Assembly (NCBI GenBank): GCA_037178675.1
Contig: JAYMGJ010000195.1
Coordinates: forward strand, 1-44,014
Direction of reading: 5' to 3'
From: Scleroderma bovista
Taxonomy: Eukaryota; Basidiomycota; Agaricomycetes; Boletales; Sclerodermataceae
DNA: 44,014 nt
Below, in pieces: positions 20,763 through 35,323 of the stretch. Below the pieces are notes generated by a model. The model did not search any database. It was not told where the DNA came from and saw only the letters and a program-made list of their open reading frames with translations. Numbering within the stretch: position 1 is the first letter of the stretch; the number at the start of each line of letters is the position of its first letter. The translations under genes were made by a program, and so were the position numbers.

Positions 20763-23700
20763 ATGGCGGTTCAGATTGCACTAAGGAACGGGGAGAAGGT
20801 CAAAGTCAACGGTAAAATTCAGTTTCCCCCTCCAGCACATTTTGGAAGTGCTCAGCATAAACTTCCTCAGACCACGTTTATTGTTCTCCCTCGTGGTCTG
20901 TTCGAGATGGCACACCTTATTCCGTGGCGCGAATCATGGAGTTTTTACCCCCAGAAGGCTCTTCAAAGAGCAAAGGTAAAGGAAAGGAAATTTATACCCG
21001 AGTCAGACTCGCTTGGTACTATCGTCCAAGCGACGTTAGCGATCGTCCAGTCGCCGATTCGCGCCTCCTCTTAGCTGCTATTTACTCTGAAGTTTGCGAC
21101 ATTAGCCAACTGCGGTCCAAATGCTTTGTCCTTCACAGAGATAAGATTACGGATCTCGCTGGTTGGAAGAAGCGGCCTGATCGATTTTATTTCAACCGTC
21201 TTTTTGACCCATACATCAAGAAAGAGTTTGAAGTCATAAAGGCAACTGACGTCCGGAACCGTGCGCTGACACCTCCAACCTCATATTCCTGTCTATACCT
21301 GATCATTCCCCATAGTTCCTGACCATATCCGGCAAGTCCTCATTTCTAGATATGAATATGTGGTTGCCGAGAAGGAGGTTGTTCCGGACCTCACGGATAC
21401 CATTCGCCTGTGTGCGACCTGCGAACAATGGTGTGCTTAGTGAGTCCTACTCGAGCTGTTACCTAAAAAAACGGTCGTTCATCTTGCGTCGACAGCCCGG
21501 ATACCGTCGGCTGTGACAGGTGCAAGAAATTCTTCCACATGAGTTGCGTCCAACCGCCGCTTCTGGCCAAACCGTCCCGCGGTTATGGCTGGACGTGCGC
21601 ACCCTGTTCTAAGCGACACGAGGAAGAAGTCGACAGCCACGAGGTTCGCCATCCTACTCCGGTCGTTAAACCCAAATCAAATGCCCCGGCCCCTCGCGGT
21701 CGAGGGCGCCCACGAAAGGACCGTTCGTTGGCGGAAAAGGAAGAAAACTTGGAAATCAAATATTTCAAGATGTGGCCTTTTAGATATTTTGGGTGCGTGT
21801 TCGGAGAACCTCAAATGTCCTCACTGGTGACGCCTGAGCTGATGTTTTTATCTTGAAGTCAATACACAGTTGCAGAAGATACCCTGGGTACGTATCCGCT
21901 ATGTGTGTGAAATAAGTTGCCTAATTCGGAAGGCAGATCCCGACGACCTCATCTTTCCTCGGGCAGCAACCCGGGTAGGGCCAAAATATCAAGCAGTGAT
22001 ACCTTCCCCTTCCGACAATGCCGCATTTTCAGGTGTGTGGGACACATCGACTTCCTGAAATGCATATTTATCGTCGCAGACATAGAAGAACGAGGAGGAG
22101 ACAATACTGTTGAGGTACTCAGCAGCATCCACACCTTGGCAGAGGAGGAGGGTGAGTATTTTCGTAATTGCTCGTTATGTAATGTCGCCTCACCCTACTT
22201 CAATAATAGTGGTCGAACGTAAGTGTTCTACCCTTGGTATCCCGGGGGTCCAGACTTCTGAGCTTGCGAATCTACTATACAGTGCAAGAATGGAAGGGGG
22301 CTCTGACGAGAAAGCAGGAGAATCTCTACAATGTAGATTGGCTGACAGAGGCCATTCGTCGTTTCTCTCAGGCATACCTGATGGGCAGGGGCTGGTCCAC
22401 GGTTGACATGAGTGTTCCCACACGAGTCGAAAAGGTAATATCGAATTCCTTGCGTGACCTTGCATACCCACTGAATCCGACCGAAAGTGGAAGAGGGGCG
22501 AAACCAGATTCGCTGATATCGAATGGAGTCTAGAAGAGATTGCTGCCTTTGAAGATGGAATACTACTCCACGGCGCAGAGCTTCGTGCTGTCCGTGACGA
22601 AGTTTGCACCAGAACTATGCCGGAAGTAGTCCGATTCTATGGTCATTGGAAGAAGTATGGCTTCGTTAACTTCTGAGCCTCACAAGTATCACTAATGTCA
22701 TCGGATAGCTCAAAGCTTACGGATGAGAATAAACGTATCCGAGAACTGCGAGCTTCGCACAAAGATGACGATGAAGATTTAACAACGTCACAATCTGCCG
22801 CTCCCCTTTCTGATGACGAAGGGTCCATTGTACGCGAACCTCCCAGAGGACAGAATAGCTGCGGTGCCTGCAGAACACGCGAGTCTGAAATATGGTGGCG
22901 AGCGCCAAAGGGGCTGGCTACAGAGATTCTTTGCGACTCTTGTGGGGCGAATTGGAGGAAGTATGCTGACCTCAGCGTGAGGCCTGTGCGTGAAGATGCT
23001 CTACCTACTGGGAGGAAGGGCTTGGAGAAACGGGAAGGTACTCCATTGAATGGTCCCAATGCAAAACGCCTCAAGGTATGGTTCCTCTTACGATTGTTGT
23101 GCATCGCATACAACTTTGCATAGATGTCAATTACCAATGGCACCACACCCCCGCCCAATGCAGCCACGGCACTTCAACTGAGGTGCCACGCCTGCGAAGA
23201 ATTGGGACCTCTGGGAAAAGTTGTGAAGTGTTCTAAATGTTCATTGCGTGTTCATGCTGGTATGTTAAAAAACGGTGATTGTTGATGACAGTCTTGAGTT
23301 AATATGTCTCAAGGAACTTGGGGTGTCTTTGTTGATCGGGACACTCTACCATCGTACCTGTGTGACGTATGCAAGAATGAGAAGACACAGGAAGCTTGTT
23401 TGGTGAAAATACTTCGCCACAGATTTTCCAGAATATTATCTAAAAGCAATTTTACAGAACACGGATTGTATTCTTTGCCCTCCCAGGAATGTGTACGAGA
23501 AATCGCCACATTACAAGGGCGAGTTTCTGCGCGCGATCAAGGCGACCGAGGGACAAGGGTGGGTACACGTATTATGTGCAGTATTTTCGCCCGAGCTCTC
23601 CTTCACGGATGCATCACGCTTTCAATTCGTCGAGGGCATTAGCACCATTCCCCGTTACCGATGGTCAACGGTCAGTTTTGTCCACGAACGTCAACCCGCT

Positions 23701-24346
23701 TCTCTAATTAAATTGTGCAGAGGTGTACCTTGTGTGGTGAGGCGCGTGGGGCCGTTTTTCGCTGCAACGAGTGCACCAAGGATTATCACGCATCGTGCGC
23801 ATGGAACGCCCGGCACAGATTTGCATTTGAAATTCAACCCGTAAGTAACCTTAAGCTCCCTTTCCTGCAAAATTGTTCTGACTGAAATTGCTAGGTTCGC
23901 AATCCTCGCCGTGATACTATGATGGTAGCACTTAAGGGTGAGATAGGTGTTTTAACGCCCATCATATGCTGCAAAGAGCACGGCGTAAGTAGGCACGGGT
24001 TATATGACTTGTGCGAGACCGATGAAATGGGTGAGGTAAGCTCGATGATGTCCTTGATTCACCGCCGTTGTTCACTATCCGAAAGAGCATCATGCAAATG
24101 TACTGCCGGACGTACAAGCAAGCGCCTGTTTCCCAAGCCCATGCACTGTTGCGGAAGGCTATGCGGTTAGATTCGGTTCTGAACAGTCGCCCCGTGGTTG
24201 TAGACACTCCTGAACCAGAGCCCCGATGCGAGTCCTGCGGAACCCATTTTTCCCCGCGGTTTTATCCCAACAAGTATAGTCCAGGTAGATGGCGTTGTCA
24301 TAAATGCCACTGGCCACAGCTGGCTGGGCAAAAGGCATGTCAGTAA
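20763..24346 (+). CDS. SNT2: Snt2-like chromatin regulator (BAH, PHD, SANT, GATA-type, extended PHD)
   Basis: Snt2 is a histone-binding scaffold and putative ubiquitin ligase that recruits deacetylases to stress genes. Model: 17 exons (20763-20811, 20871-21260, 21316-21439, 21496-21792, 21859-21887, 21937-22032, 22080-22151, 22210-22218, 22283-22434, 22488-22654, 22709-23075, 23124-23259, 23314-23402, 23458-23670, 23721-23840, 23895-24035, 24086-24346), 2712 nt, 903 aa, phases consistent. BAH domain about aa 10-150 (TRVRLAWYYRPSD, RFYFNRLFDPYIKKEFEV). First PHD about aa 178-230 (CATCEQWC, CDRCKKFFHMSC, WTCAPC). SANT about aa 412-461 (WSLEEIAAFEDGILLHGAEL). GATA-type finger about aa 510-550 (CGACRTRESEIWWRAP, LCDSCGANWRKY). 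Second and extended PHD about aa 598-800 (CHACEELG, CTLCGEARGAVFRC, YHASCAW). A final CxxC pair lies near the C-terminus. Exon 8 is only 9 nt. Confidence 0.93.
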
Positions 24347-24547
24347 AGGGATATAGTATATAGGTGGCCCTCGAGGTGTAATGATATCTGGAATGTTGTT
24401 AGGATATGCATGCTTGCACCAGAAACATTATCCTACGGGTACATTGTAAATTAGTGATTGGCAAGCGCATTGCAACTACAAGTATGACAGCGGACAGCAG
24501 ATTAAAAAATCCAAATAAGACTGGTTAAATAGCCGATAGTTGCAAGT

Positions 24548-27500
24548 CTAGTTTTTGACCCTCTTGTAGTATAATACGTAGGCGGGACGCCCCTAGTAAA
24601 AGAATCAGGTGCGAAGCGCTAATAAACGAGATGCACGCACCACAACTTCTGTTGCATGGGTAGGTGTGATCCGACTGTCATCACAATACAGCCATCCACT
24701 ACCGGATGCGATAAACGCAGTATCTGCAGGTATCCGTCAGAAAATCGTAAACCGGGAACATTTCAAACTAACAATGTCCATTGCTGAGACTGCCAAAGTG
24801 ATTGGTGACACCATACAGGTCATATTTGTAAGGTGGTATCTGGACTCGGGGATCGTCAGGCGCTGTTCCGTTGATGGTGGGCAGCACGCCTGGTGGGAGT
24901 GGAGGGGGCATGTAGTTCGTAAGGTCGAGACCCTTAAGAGGAAAGTCCACGAAGGTTTCAATCTTGTCGGTAAATGGCCCCTTGACCGAGAAACGCTTGA
25001 GGTGAATAAGCAAAACTGGGGGAAGGCGGGATAGAGTCAATTTTTTGGTGGCCTTGCGTAGTTGTTTACATTTTGGGCAGTGCCTTGTAGGTATGTTAGA
25101 AGTTATAAGGCACGTGTAGGTAACTCTTACCAGGCCTCTGCCTTCTCCATTACTTCTTCCCTAACGAATGCATCCAAACAGGACTGCAAAGAAATCTTCG
25201 ACGGACTTCTCACGGATGCGATCGGAAGAGAAAGATACATAAATGAGTTGTAGGTGGTGGAAGTCTGTGACATAATGACACTGTTGGTATACTGTAAAAC
25301 GCAGTGGAATGACTTACATGACGGCAAGTGAGGCATTCCATGCGATTCCTGAACTGGCCTTGAAAGTAATCCACGATAAGACTATCGTTACGCCTCTTGT
25401 ATTGCTCCCACTCCTGTGTGCTTGCGACTTGCTGAGGAAGCTTCTCCAGTTCGGCCTCCCGTTCTGGCGTGGACGCCTGATTTGGCGGCTTGGTAAGGAC
25501 CCGATTGAGATCTTCGTGGAGACCGTCAAGAAGGAAGGTCAGGAATTCCTGTGAGTCGTGTTGGTCAGATCCACTGAATTGGGAAGCATGGTGACAGATA
25601 GATTTCTGTTTCCGAGTCAGTAGCGGAACATGCTGGGAAGAAGGGAGAGCATACTCGGAAACCGAGCGGAATAAGATGAGGCAACTCAGAATGCGACATC
25701 TCGTATAGGATGCTTGCAAACGCTTGAGCTAAGCCGCCCTTCGTACCCAGAGGATTGAGCATATTAACTGCAGATTTCCATCGTCCATCTATGCTGGGTC
25801 AATAAAAATGTAAAGGCTACTGTCAAATCACCTTACCGGTGAAGAACCTCGAAAATGGTACTGTTGCGCGCAAGCACTGGACCGTTGCATTCATGTAGCA
25901 GGTATTGCCTAAATTCTTCAGACCCGCGGTATTAATCTGTACGTCTGACCAATACGTGACCGGGTAATCGTTTGGGAGCGTCAGCGGCTTTGGAGCTAAC
26001 TTGGCCGGAGGGGACATGGACAGAGAATACGATGTTGCATGCACGAGGCGCGGCCGAGTATCCTGGCGTTCATAAGAGTGTGAGGCGGCTGGCGGAGGTG
26101 GCCGCAGAGTAGAGAGTAAATCGGGATAATCAATCACTGGACGTGTTGCGAGTACGGACACAGGAGACTGAGGGCCATCCATATATTCACTGCGCCGTCG
26201 TGAGGGGTTGATCGAGGCTTGTGGAGGAACGGAAACGGTGGTGTATGGCGATGAAGCTGAAGAGATCGAGAGACTACTGGACAAACCAGGTAAATTTTGT
26301 GACGAGAACGTTGGGTATGAAATAGAACTGCTTGGAGCATTGGCATTGTTAAAAGGAGATTGGGGTACCACCCTCGACAAGTAGGGAGACTACAGGATGT
26401 GAGTAGATATAACTTAATAGTGACCAGTAAACCCACCGCTTCCGGAGGGGAGGCCGCTGAAGACGGCATTGGATTCCTGGGACTGATGGATACCGGCTCG
26501 TTAGAGACCTTGTCATTGTCAACACTTACATCGATCGATTTTATTAGCACTTGAGGAAAGAACCGACGGAAGGGACATACCCAGAATGTGAAGTTGGTAA
26601 GTCAGGGGTGCGACTTTCTGGTAATATACGATCAGATGGTGATACGCCATTGGGACTGGGCTGATTTGGCAGCAGCACAAGCCGAGTGGGGTCAGGTATA
26701 GTGGACGTTGATGGAAGTACTGGACCTGAGGTGCTACTGAGCCGAGTCTCGTTGATGCTTATTGGTGAGCGTCGTTGTTCACTAGGAACACCGCACACTA
26801 TATCATTCTCCTCGATGTCTTTCTTCCATGCCTGCAATCCACCCAAGAGAAGTACGGGTGGTCGCCGAAGCATCTTGCTAAATGCATTCTCGTACACAAC
26901 TCGCATAAAAGCGGAAAGCGGGCCAACTGTATCGTACGTCTCCGACGATGCATCATACAGGACCACGAGATCAAATTTTTCACGGTTCTGGAAAAGAACG
27001 AATTCCTCGAGAGGAGCAACTGAAAATGAGTCTTCAATACTCTGGGCCGAAACGCTGAAGGAGAGGTCAGGTCGATCGATGTGAGGCGAAATCACTGATT
27101 CACCTTGCACGTGTGAGCACTGAAGGTTCGAGGCACACTACTGCGCTACTCTTGATGTGTTCCATTTCAAACTCTGCTCGGGTCCGGATGTCGACCAGAA
27201 GGACGTTGAGATTAAGTGTACGCAGATAATCAAACAGTTGCTTTGGGGTCACGCTGTTGGTATTTGGGAGAACTGGTTTTTCGCCCTGGGGAGAGGGCTT
27301 CGAGGACAATGGCGACGATGCAAAGTTGTTGATAGATGGTTTTGACGTGATCGCTGGCGAAGCAGGCCGACTCATCAAAGGATTCATCGTCATGGTGATC
27401 GGGGTACTAGACGGCCTTGGACCGGGATCTATGGAAAGCGAAGGGAATGATTTTAAGCGGGGAAGTTCGACGTCGTCCACACCAGAGAGTAACGACTCAG

Positions 27501-28422
27501 AGTTGGCGGGGTGACCTTGGGGGACGGTTGGAAAGCGCAGTGGGTCTAGTTCATTCAACTCATCTATCGAAGGGAAAGCTTGTGAGAACTCGGTGATACT
27601 TGGGTGGGACAAGCGAGGGGATGATGATTCTGAGGACACGGGAGATGGAGGACCGAAACTTGATGCAGGTACAACAGCGTGGGGCGAGGATCCTGCTGAA
27701 CTGCTCGCTGTGGCCGAAATGGAAATAGGGAAGTGTAAAGGCTGCGGACGTGATGGTATGGATGTGGATAGCCTGTGTGTCCGTACTGGTTCCGAGGATT
27801 TGGGAGGAGTGGATGGTGTACCGGTGAGGTCCCGGGACAAACGCTTGGTGGCCGAACCAACTACAAGTCCAGCGTCGTTCAAGGACCTGACACGGTCTGC
27901 AATGGAAGTTCCAACACGCTTGGTGGTAGCGTCAAGTAATGGTTCACTACAGAGCGAATGAGTAGGGTTGGGGACACATAGATAGCGCTCACGTTGCAGC
28001 GGACTTTTCCAGATCGGTCAGCTTTGATTCAATGGCTTCGACACGTTGCTTGAGATTATTTCCGTCATGCTGATTTGAAGTGATCAGCCGAAAGTGTAGA
28101 TATGAACCAGACTGCAGACCTTTTGGAAGTTGACGAATTCCTTGTACAGAACGCCGTGCTTGCCTTGTCTACTCTCGGCGGCGAATTCGCTACTTTTCAT
28201 AACCATAGCAGCTAGACTTCCAGCTTTCAATAACGCAGAGAGAGCCCCCTTGAGATCACCTTGGTCCTCGTTGGTTTGTGCAACCTGAGATTGATTGCGG
28301 GCAGCTTTGAGGAGTGAGATAGCGGATATGCCCTTTGCATGCCTACGAGCATCTTCCTTTGCCTTCTCCTTGATGTCCGAGATGCTGAGACGCTCGTTTG
28401 GGGCAACAGAACCATTCTGCAT
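24548..28422 (-). CDS. Ubiquitin-specific protease with rhodanese domain, Doa4/Ubp4/USP8-like
   Basis: These cysteine proteases remove ubiquitin from endosomal cargo at the ESCRT machinery. Model: 12 exons (28120-28422, 27993-28069, 27104-27946, 26581-27054, 26437-26524, 25837-26389, 25655-25788, 25318-25605, 25131-25264, 24773-25083, 24641-24723, 24548-24592), 3333 nt, 1110 aa. The N-terminal helical region (about aa 1-120) resembles the USP8-type MIT/dimerisation segment. A rhodanese domain (about aa 380-530: NVLLVDIRTRAEFEMEHI; FDLVVLYDASSETYD) lacks a catalytic Cys, as usual in this group. The USP core has the Cys box GLKNLGNTCYMNATVQCL (Cys near aa 759), SGSDQHDSQEFLTFLLDGLH, the Zn pairs CLTC and CPKC, IHLKRFSVKG and the His box GVTNHFGSLSNGHYTAFI with WLYCDDSRITP. 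It ends GRPAYVLYYKR. The start was chosen at the first ATG before the conserved helix; upstream ATGs are possible. Confidence 0.94.
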
Positions 28423-28769
28423 CGTTGTGTTTGGTAAACGATTGACTCCGGGAATGCCAGACGGGAAGACGACACTGTTCTCACTGTACAATGATCCGAC
28501 ACCTCGTCCTGGGAGCGAAGGCGGAAGTACAGCAACAACGGGCATGAAAATAGGGACACTGAAACGGGCTATAAGACAGACCAGCCAAAGGGGAACTGTG
28601 CAGACGAGCAGTCGATTTCCCTCCCGTCTCACTACGAAACCGCTATGGCAGACAAGCTTGGCTTACGTAATCTCGCAGTCGCAGGTAACGTGACCTGTGA
28701 CGTTGCGCGTCACACGCTTACAATATCCACGTGACCCCGTCGCGTCGAGTTCCAACTTCTCCTCCCAGC
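28423..28769. promoter_or_regulatory. Divergent promoter between the deubiquitinase and the ADIP-like gene
   Basis: The 347 bp between the two start codons serve both genes. A palindromic TGACG-N5-CGTCA pair (28698-28712) matches two inverted CRE/ATF-type bZIP half sites, and a CACGTG E-box lies at 28728-28733, 37 bp before the ADIP ATG. No TATA box is evident on either side. Use of these sites is inferred from sequence only. Confidence 0.5.
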
Positions 28770-31398
28770 ATGGCAGAAGCGAAAAAGCTCGTCCATTGGG
28801 CTTTGGATGTGTCTGTATCGGAATTTGGCTCGCCGTTTTCAGAAGCATCCACCTCTTCGTTTGCATCAACCCCTAATCTCCAGTACCTCAACTCACAGCT
28901 CATCGCCCATGGGTTTACCACCGCGCCTGGGCTCTCACTCGACGGTATCTCCTCCGCAGACTCCGAGCGTGTGGCCAAGTGCTTTCTATCTATGTTAAGC
29001 CAGAGAATGGTACACTTTGAGGACCTTTTGAACTTTGTAGGGTCTTACTCCCCCGTCAGAATGATATGTCCCAGGCAGAAAATCTGTCAACAAAGTTGCG
29101 CACGCTGTCCTATGACCACGAACGACTCATGAACATGCTCCGTACCTCGAAAGGAAAGCTGGAAAGTACCGAAAAGGAGGTTAGCCTCTTCAAATCACGT
29201 CTTGCGTGAGTACCAATCTCAGTCACCCCCCGGCTTGTGGTTGAATACGACACGTATCAGGACATCGACGCGCGCTTTACAGTCTTCTGAAGCTAATCAT
29301 AAACAAACCACAGCTGACCTACAGCGTGCTCGGTCATCTGTTCAGGGTCTTCGTACTACCCACGTCATGGACCTCCGGAAGAAAGAAAAAGAAATTGAAC
29401 GGATGGTAGAAAAGTGGATCAAACTCGCAGACGCTCAACAGAAATTTTCTGCCGCCTCCACAGGTATCTCGTTTTATGGTGCCAATGCGGAAGTGGTCTC
29501 GGGGTCAGAAGATGTAGGGAAAGGCAAGAGTTATCTTGAGGTCGCACTTGAACATGCGGAAACCTCGAGAGCCGAACTTTTCGCCGACTCCACGAGACTC
29601 AGACGCCTTACTGTCATGTCTGCGAACCGAATGCAATCGCTGATTCATAGCATGCGCCTCATGGCTTCGATTCCAGAAGACGAGGTATATTTGCCTCTAA
29701 TATAGTGCATCCTTTCACTGACAAGATGAAAGCCACCTTACATGGATCATGACGCATTGTTTCCTCTCGCTCCTATCAACGCCGCAGAGGAGAAGCTCCA
29801 GTCCCTCTTCTCGTCAGCAAACGACGCATTGGCTTCATTGACTAAACATTTCGAACAGCAGTGCTTGCCTAGCCAGAGTTTGAATGGGGATTCCGCTAGC
29901 GCATCGGATACAGCTGACCGACAACGGTTGCAAGCCACGGTAGAACGACTGCAAGCTGAATTGGGTGTGCTCTCTCTCCTGGAAACCGTCATGACAAAAC
30001 TGATCGAAGCCCAGAGGAAAAGGACGTCCAATATAAGTCACAAGCAGCTGAGCTCCACATGTTACTTGGCCAGATTAGAGAGCAGTCGTCTACGCAGGAC
30101 TCCCGTATCATAGGATCTGAGCAAGAGCGCGAAAGGCTGGACCAGATTAAGAAAGAGCTTGAAGATGAACGTGCAAAATTCACGGAAGCTTCTGTCAAAC
30201 TAGGCAGGGAAAAGGCAGCTCTGGAAGTAAGTGTCCGGGTGATTATAATATCATCCATTCCCAGCTAACGATTATTCAGAATGAAAGGATCAAATTTTTG
30301 GAGGAAAAGCGGATCTGGCAAGAACAACAACTAGCCCACCCCCCCGCTGCACCTCGATTACATATCGATCTCGTTCCTGACATCCTAGCGGAACCCTCTC
30401 CGAAGAAGTCGATTCGAAAATCGCCTCGAAAGCAAAAGGTAGTGGGAAAATCCGTCAGTGGGCGTAAGACACGGGCGTCCCGAAGATCGTCCACATTCTC
30501 AATACCACCTCCTACGAGAATCGAACCAGCATACGAGACAGAATTAATACCCATACACGTCCCTCCTTCCCCATCTAGCGCACAACCTCAAGCCCAAGCA
30601 CCACGCAAATCTATACTTCCGACGTCGTTTGTGCTTCCACCGCCATCCCCGAGGACCTCGCTACCGCCGCCACCAAATACCCTGCTCGAGGCTTTCAGGA
30701 ATGACTCGTCAGGTAACACTGCAGAGCCCTCTTCATCCTCCCAGACTACGAGCCCCGATCCTATGAGCACTGTTGACGAATTTGCTTTGTCACAAAACGC
30801 CCAATTGGCTCCTCCACAAACACCTCTGGTGGGCAAACATCCCTTTCCAATCGCAAAACCACTTGCACCACACATGACACACGCCTACTCGCCAGCGAAA
30901 CCCAGTCCACTCAGCCGCATCCTACTGCTTGCAAGCTCTTCTGATAATCCCGAATCGAGACCTCTACAGACACTTGGAGAGGCCGAAGCGGCACTGGCAA
31001 ACCGATTGGCGCCACTGCAGAGAGATATGGAAGACGATGAAGAGAGTCCGTTGAGGGACAAGAAAGCCGAGCGTAACGTTGCCTCAAGTGATGGAATGCA
31101 AAAGAGCTCCTCGGATAAGAAATCGACATCCAAGTTAAAGGTACATCCACAGTCAGGTGAGCCCGCCGCCGGCAAGAGCAGGCCGAGCGGCTCCCTTGAA
31201 AAGGAGAACAGGAGGAAATCGACTCGTAAAGTATCTCCAGGGCTTGCACCCCAGGCGAAAGTCGTCAATACCACTAAAGCTGAATCTTCAGGAAAGGCCG
31301 CAGTCACCAAAGTCCCCCCGAAGCCGCCAGCGGGGAGAGGGGGTGCCCGAAGAGTACTTGTCGGTAGTTCAGACGCGGCGCCTGGATGGAAAGGATGA
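28770..31398 (+). CDS. ADIP-like coiled-coil protein, with an apparent frameshift
   Basis: The N-terminal block (KKLVHWALDVSV, then FGSPF and LNSQLIAHGFT) and the long coiled coil resemble the fungal Afadin/alpha-actinin-binding (ADIP) family, cytoskeletal or microtubule-organising proteins. Exons 28770-29009, 29060-29205, 29261-29684, 29733-30226 and 30280-31398 have good splice sites. Heptad-rich segments include LRKKEKEIERMVEKWIKL and SEQERERLDQIKKELEDERAKF. The C-terminus (from about 30380) is disordered, basic and Ser/Pro-rich. Exon 4 has 494 nt, one short of keeping frame: the reading KLIEAQRK is followed in the next frame by KDVQYKSQAAELHMLLGQ. The A-run at 30018-30021 is the likely site of one missing A. 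Either the gene is broken here or the assembly has a homopolymer error. Confidence 0.8.
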
Positions 31399-31516
31399 TA
31401 CGATTATTGACTTAGGTGTTTGTGGATTATACCAAATCTCATGTTGTCTTTATACCCAGTAAACCATTTACATGTTCGTTCTAAATAGCAAGGGCTATTG
31501 TATGTGACAAGCATAG

Positions 31517-34134
<2,618 letters not shown>

Positions 34135-35323
34135 GATGGTAGCGCAAAGGAAATCCTGGAAGACCAATCATACCAGATATACGAGTTGTTTTCCTAACGC
34201 GGCAACTCTTTTCCTAGTCTTGGATCCAGAACTGGTGCCGGAGTGGAAGGAAACACGTACATAAAGAAGAGAAGGACGGACCTTGAGAGGATAAGCGAGA
34301 ACAGTGCGCAGCGACGAATGGGCCTGATATGATCAGAGGGTATGCCTTCTAAGCTTGGCAAGCGGAAGGACGTGGACGTCGGTGGTGCATTAGGTTGTTC
34401 AGGAAGAACATCGCTGTGGGGTAGATTTTTGCGTATCTACAGGCTATGGTATTAGGAAAAGAACAGCGAAGGGCTTGAAATAAGTCCGAGGCGTACCGTT
34501 TCATTACTAAACGGCCGGGACCAATGTTCATACAAAAATACAGACAGGGGCATCAATGAGACGTAGCCGAGCACAGTTGGCCTTTTTGGTCTCCGTTTGG
34601 TTAGCTTGGATGTCAGCGTGTTGTAAAGTAACGTGAAGCTACGGGATTTCCTTATTAGATGACGGAGATTGTTCGCGCAGGCTTATCGCTCAGTTGAAGT
34701 AATCAGCGAAACAATCAGCGCACTAGATTAGTTACAATCAACGAGTTCTACAGTCATCCACTGCCACTTGAGACAGCAGCGTTTTTCGCATGTTTCTTCA
34801 ACACAACTGATTTCCACACATCATAAGTGACTTGGAAATGGTCCACTCGAGGTCCACAGCAAATACTGAGCATTGTAACCTCTAGATAAAGTAACTACAG
34901 TGCAAATAGTACATCAAATTGAGCTGTTTTGTGTCTCAATCCATTGCAACAAGTATTTCTAACTTTCCTTTCTCTGTGGGATGTAGAAATAGGTCTGATG
35001 AAGCCCTATCCAACACCTTTCAGACTATGGACTTTGCATTGACTTGCCACATGAATGCCAGAGGAGGGTTTTCATGACTGCAATATCAGCAACATGATAT
35101 CCCTGTTATGGTAAGGCTGACATGCGGACTTAGGGTCGGAGTGTGGGCATCGGACCATTGTCATTAGCGGAGATACAAAAGATACTGCATTTGGGTGTCT
35201 CAAGTGCCAGTAAAGACAAAGATAAAGCCACAAAATTTCCGAGCTTCACAGTTGCAAGCCTGCACCTTTGATCCCATAGAAAATTTGTTCAGGTATTCAG
35301 AAGTACTTTATTAGCCTGCTTGT
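34135..35323. other. Long intergenic region, no gene seen
   Basis: About 1.2 kb contains the promoter side of the monooxygenase gene and the 3' flank of the DUF6532-like gene. Only short frames occur (for example minus 34349-34531) and none has supporting motifs. No tRNA or long repeat was recognised. Confidence 0.5.
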
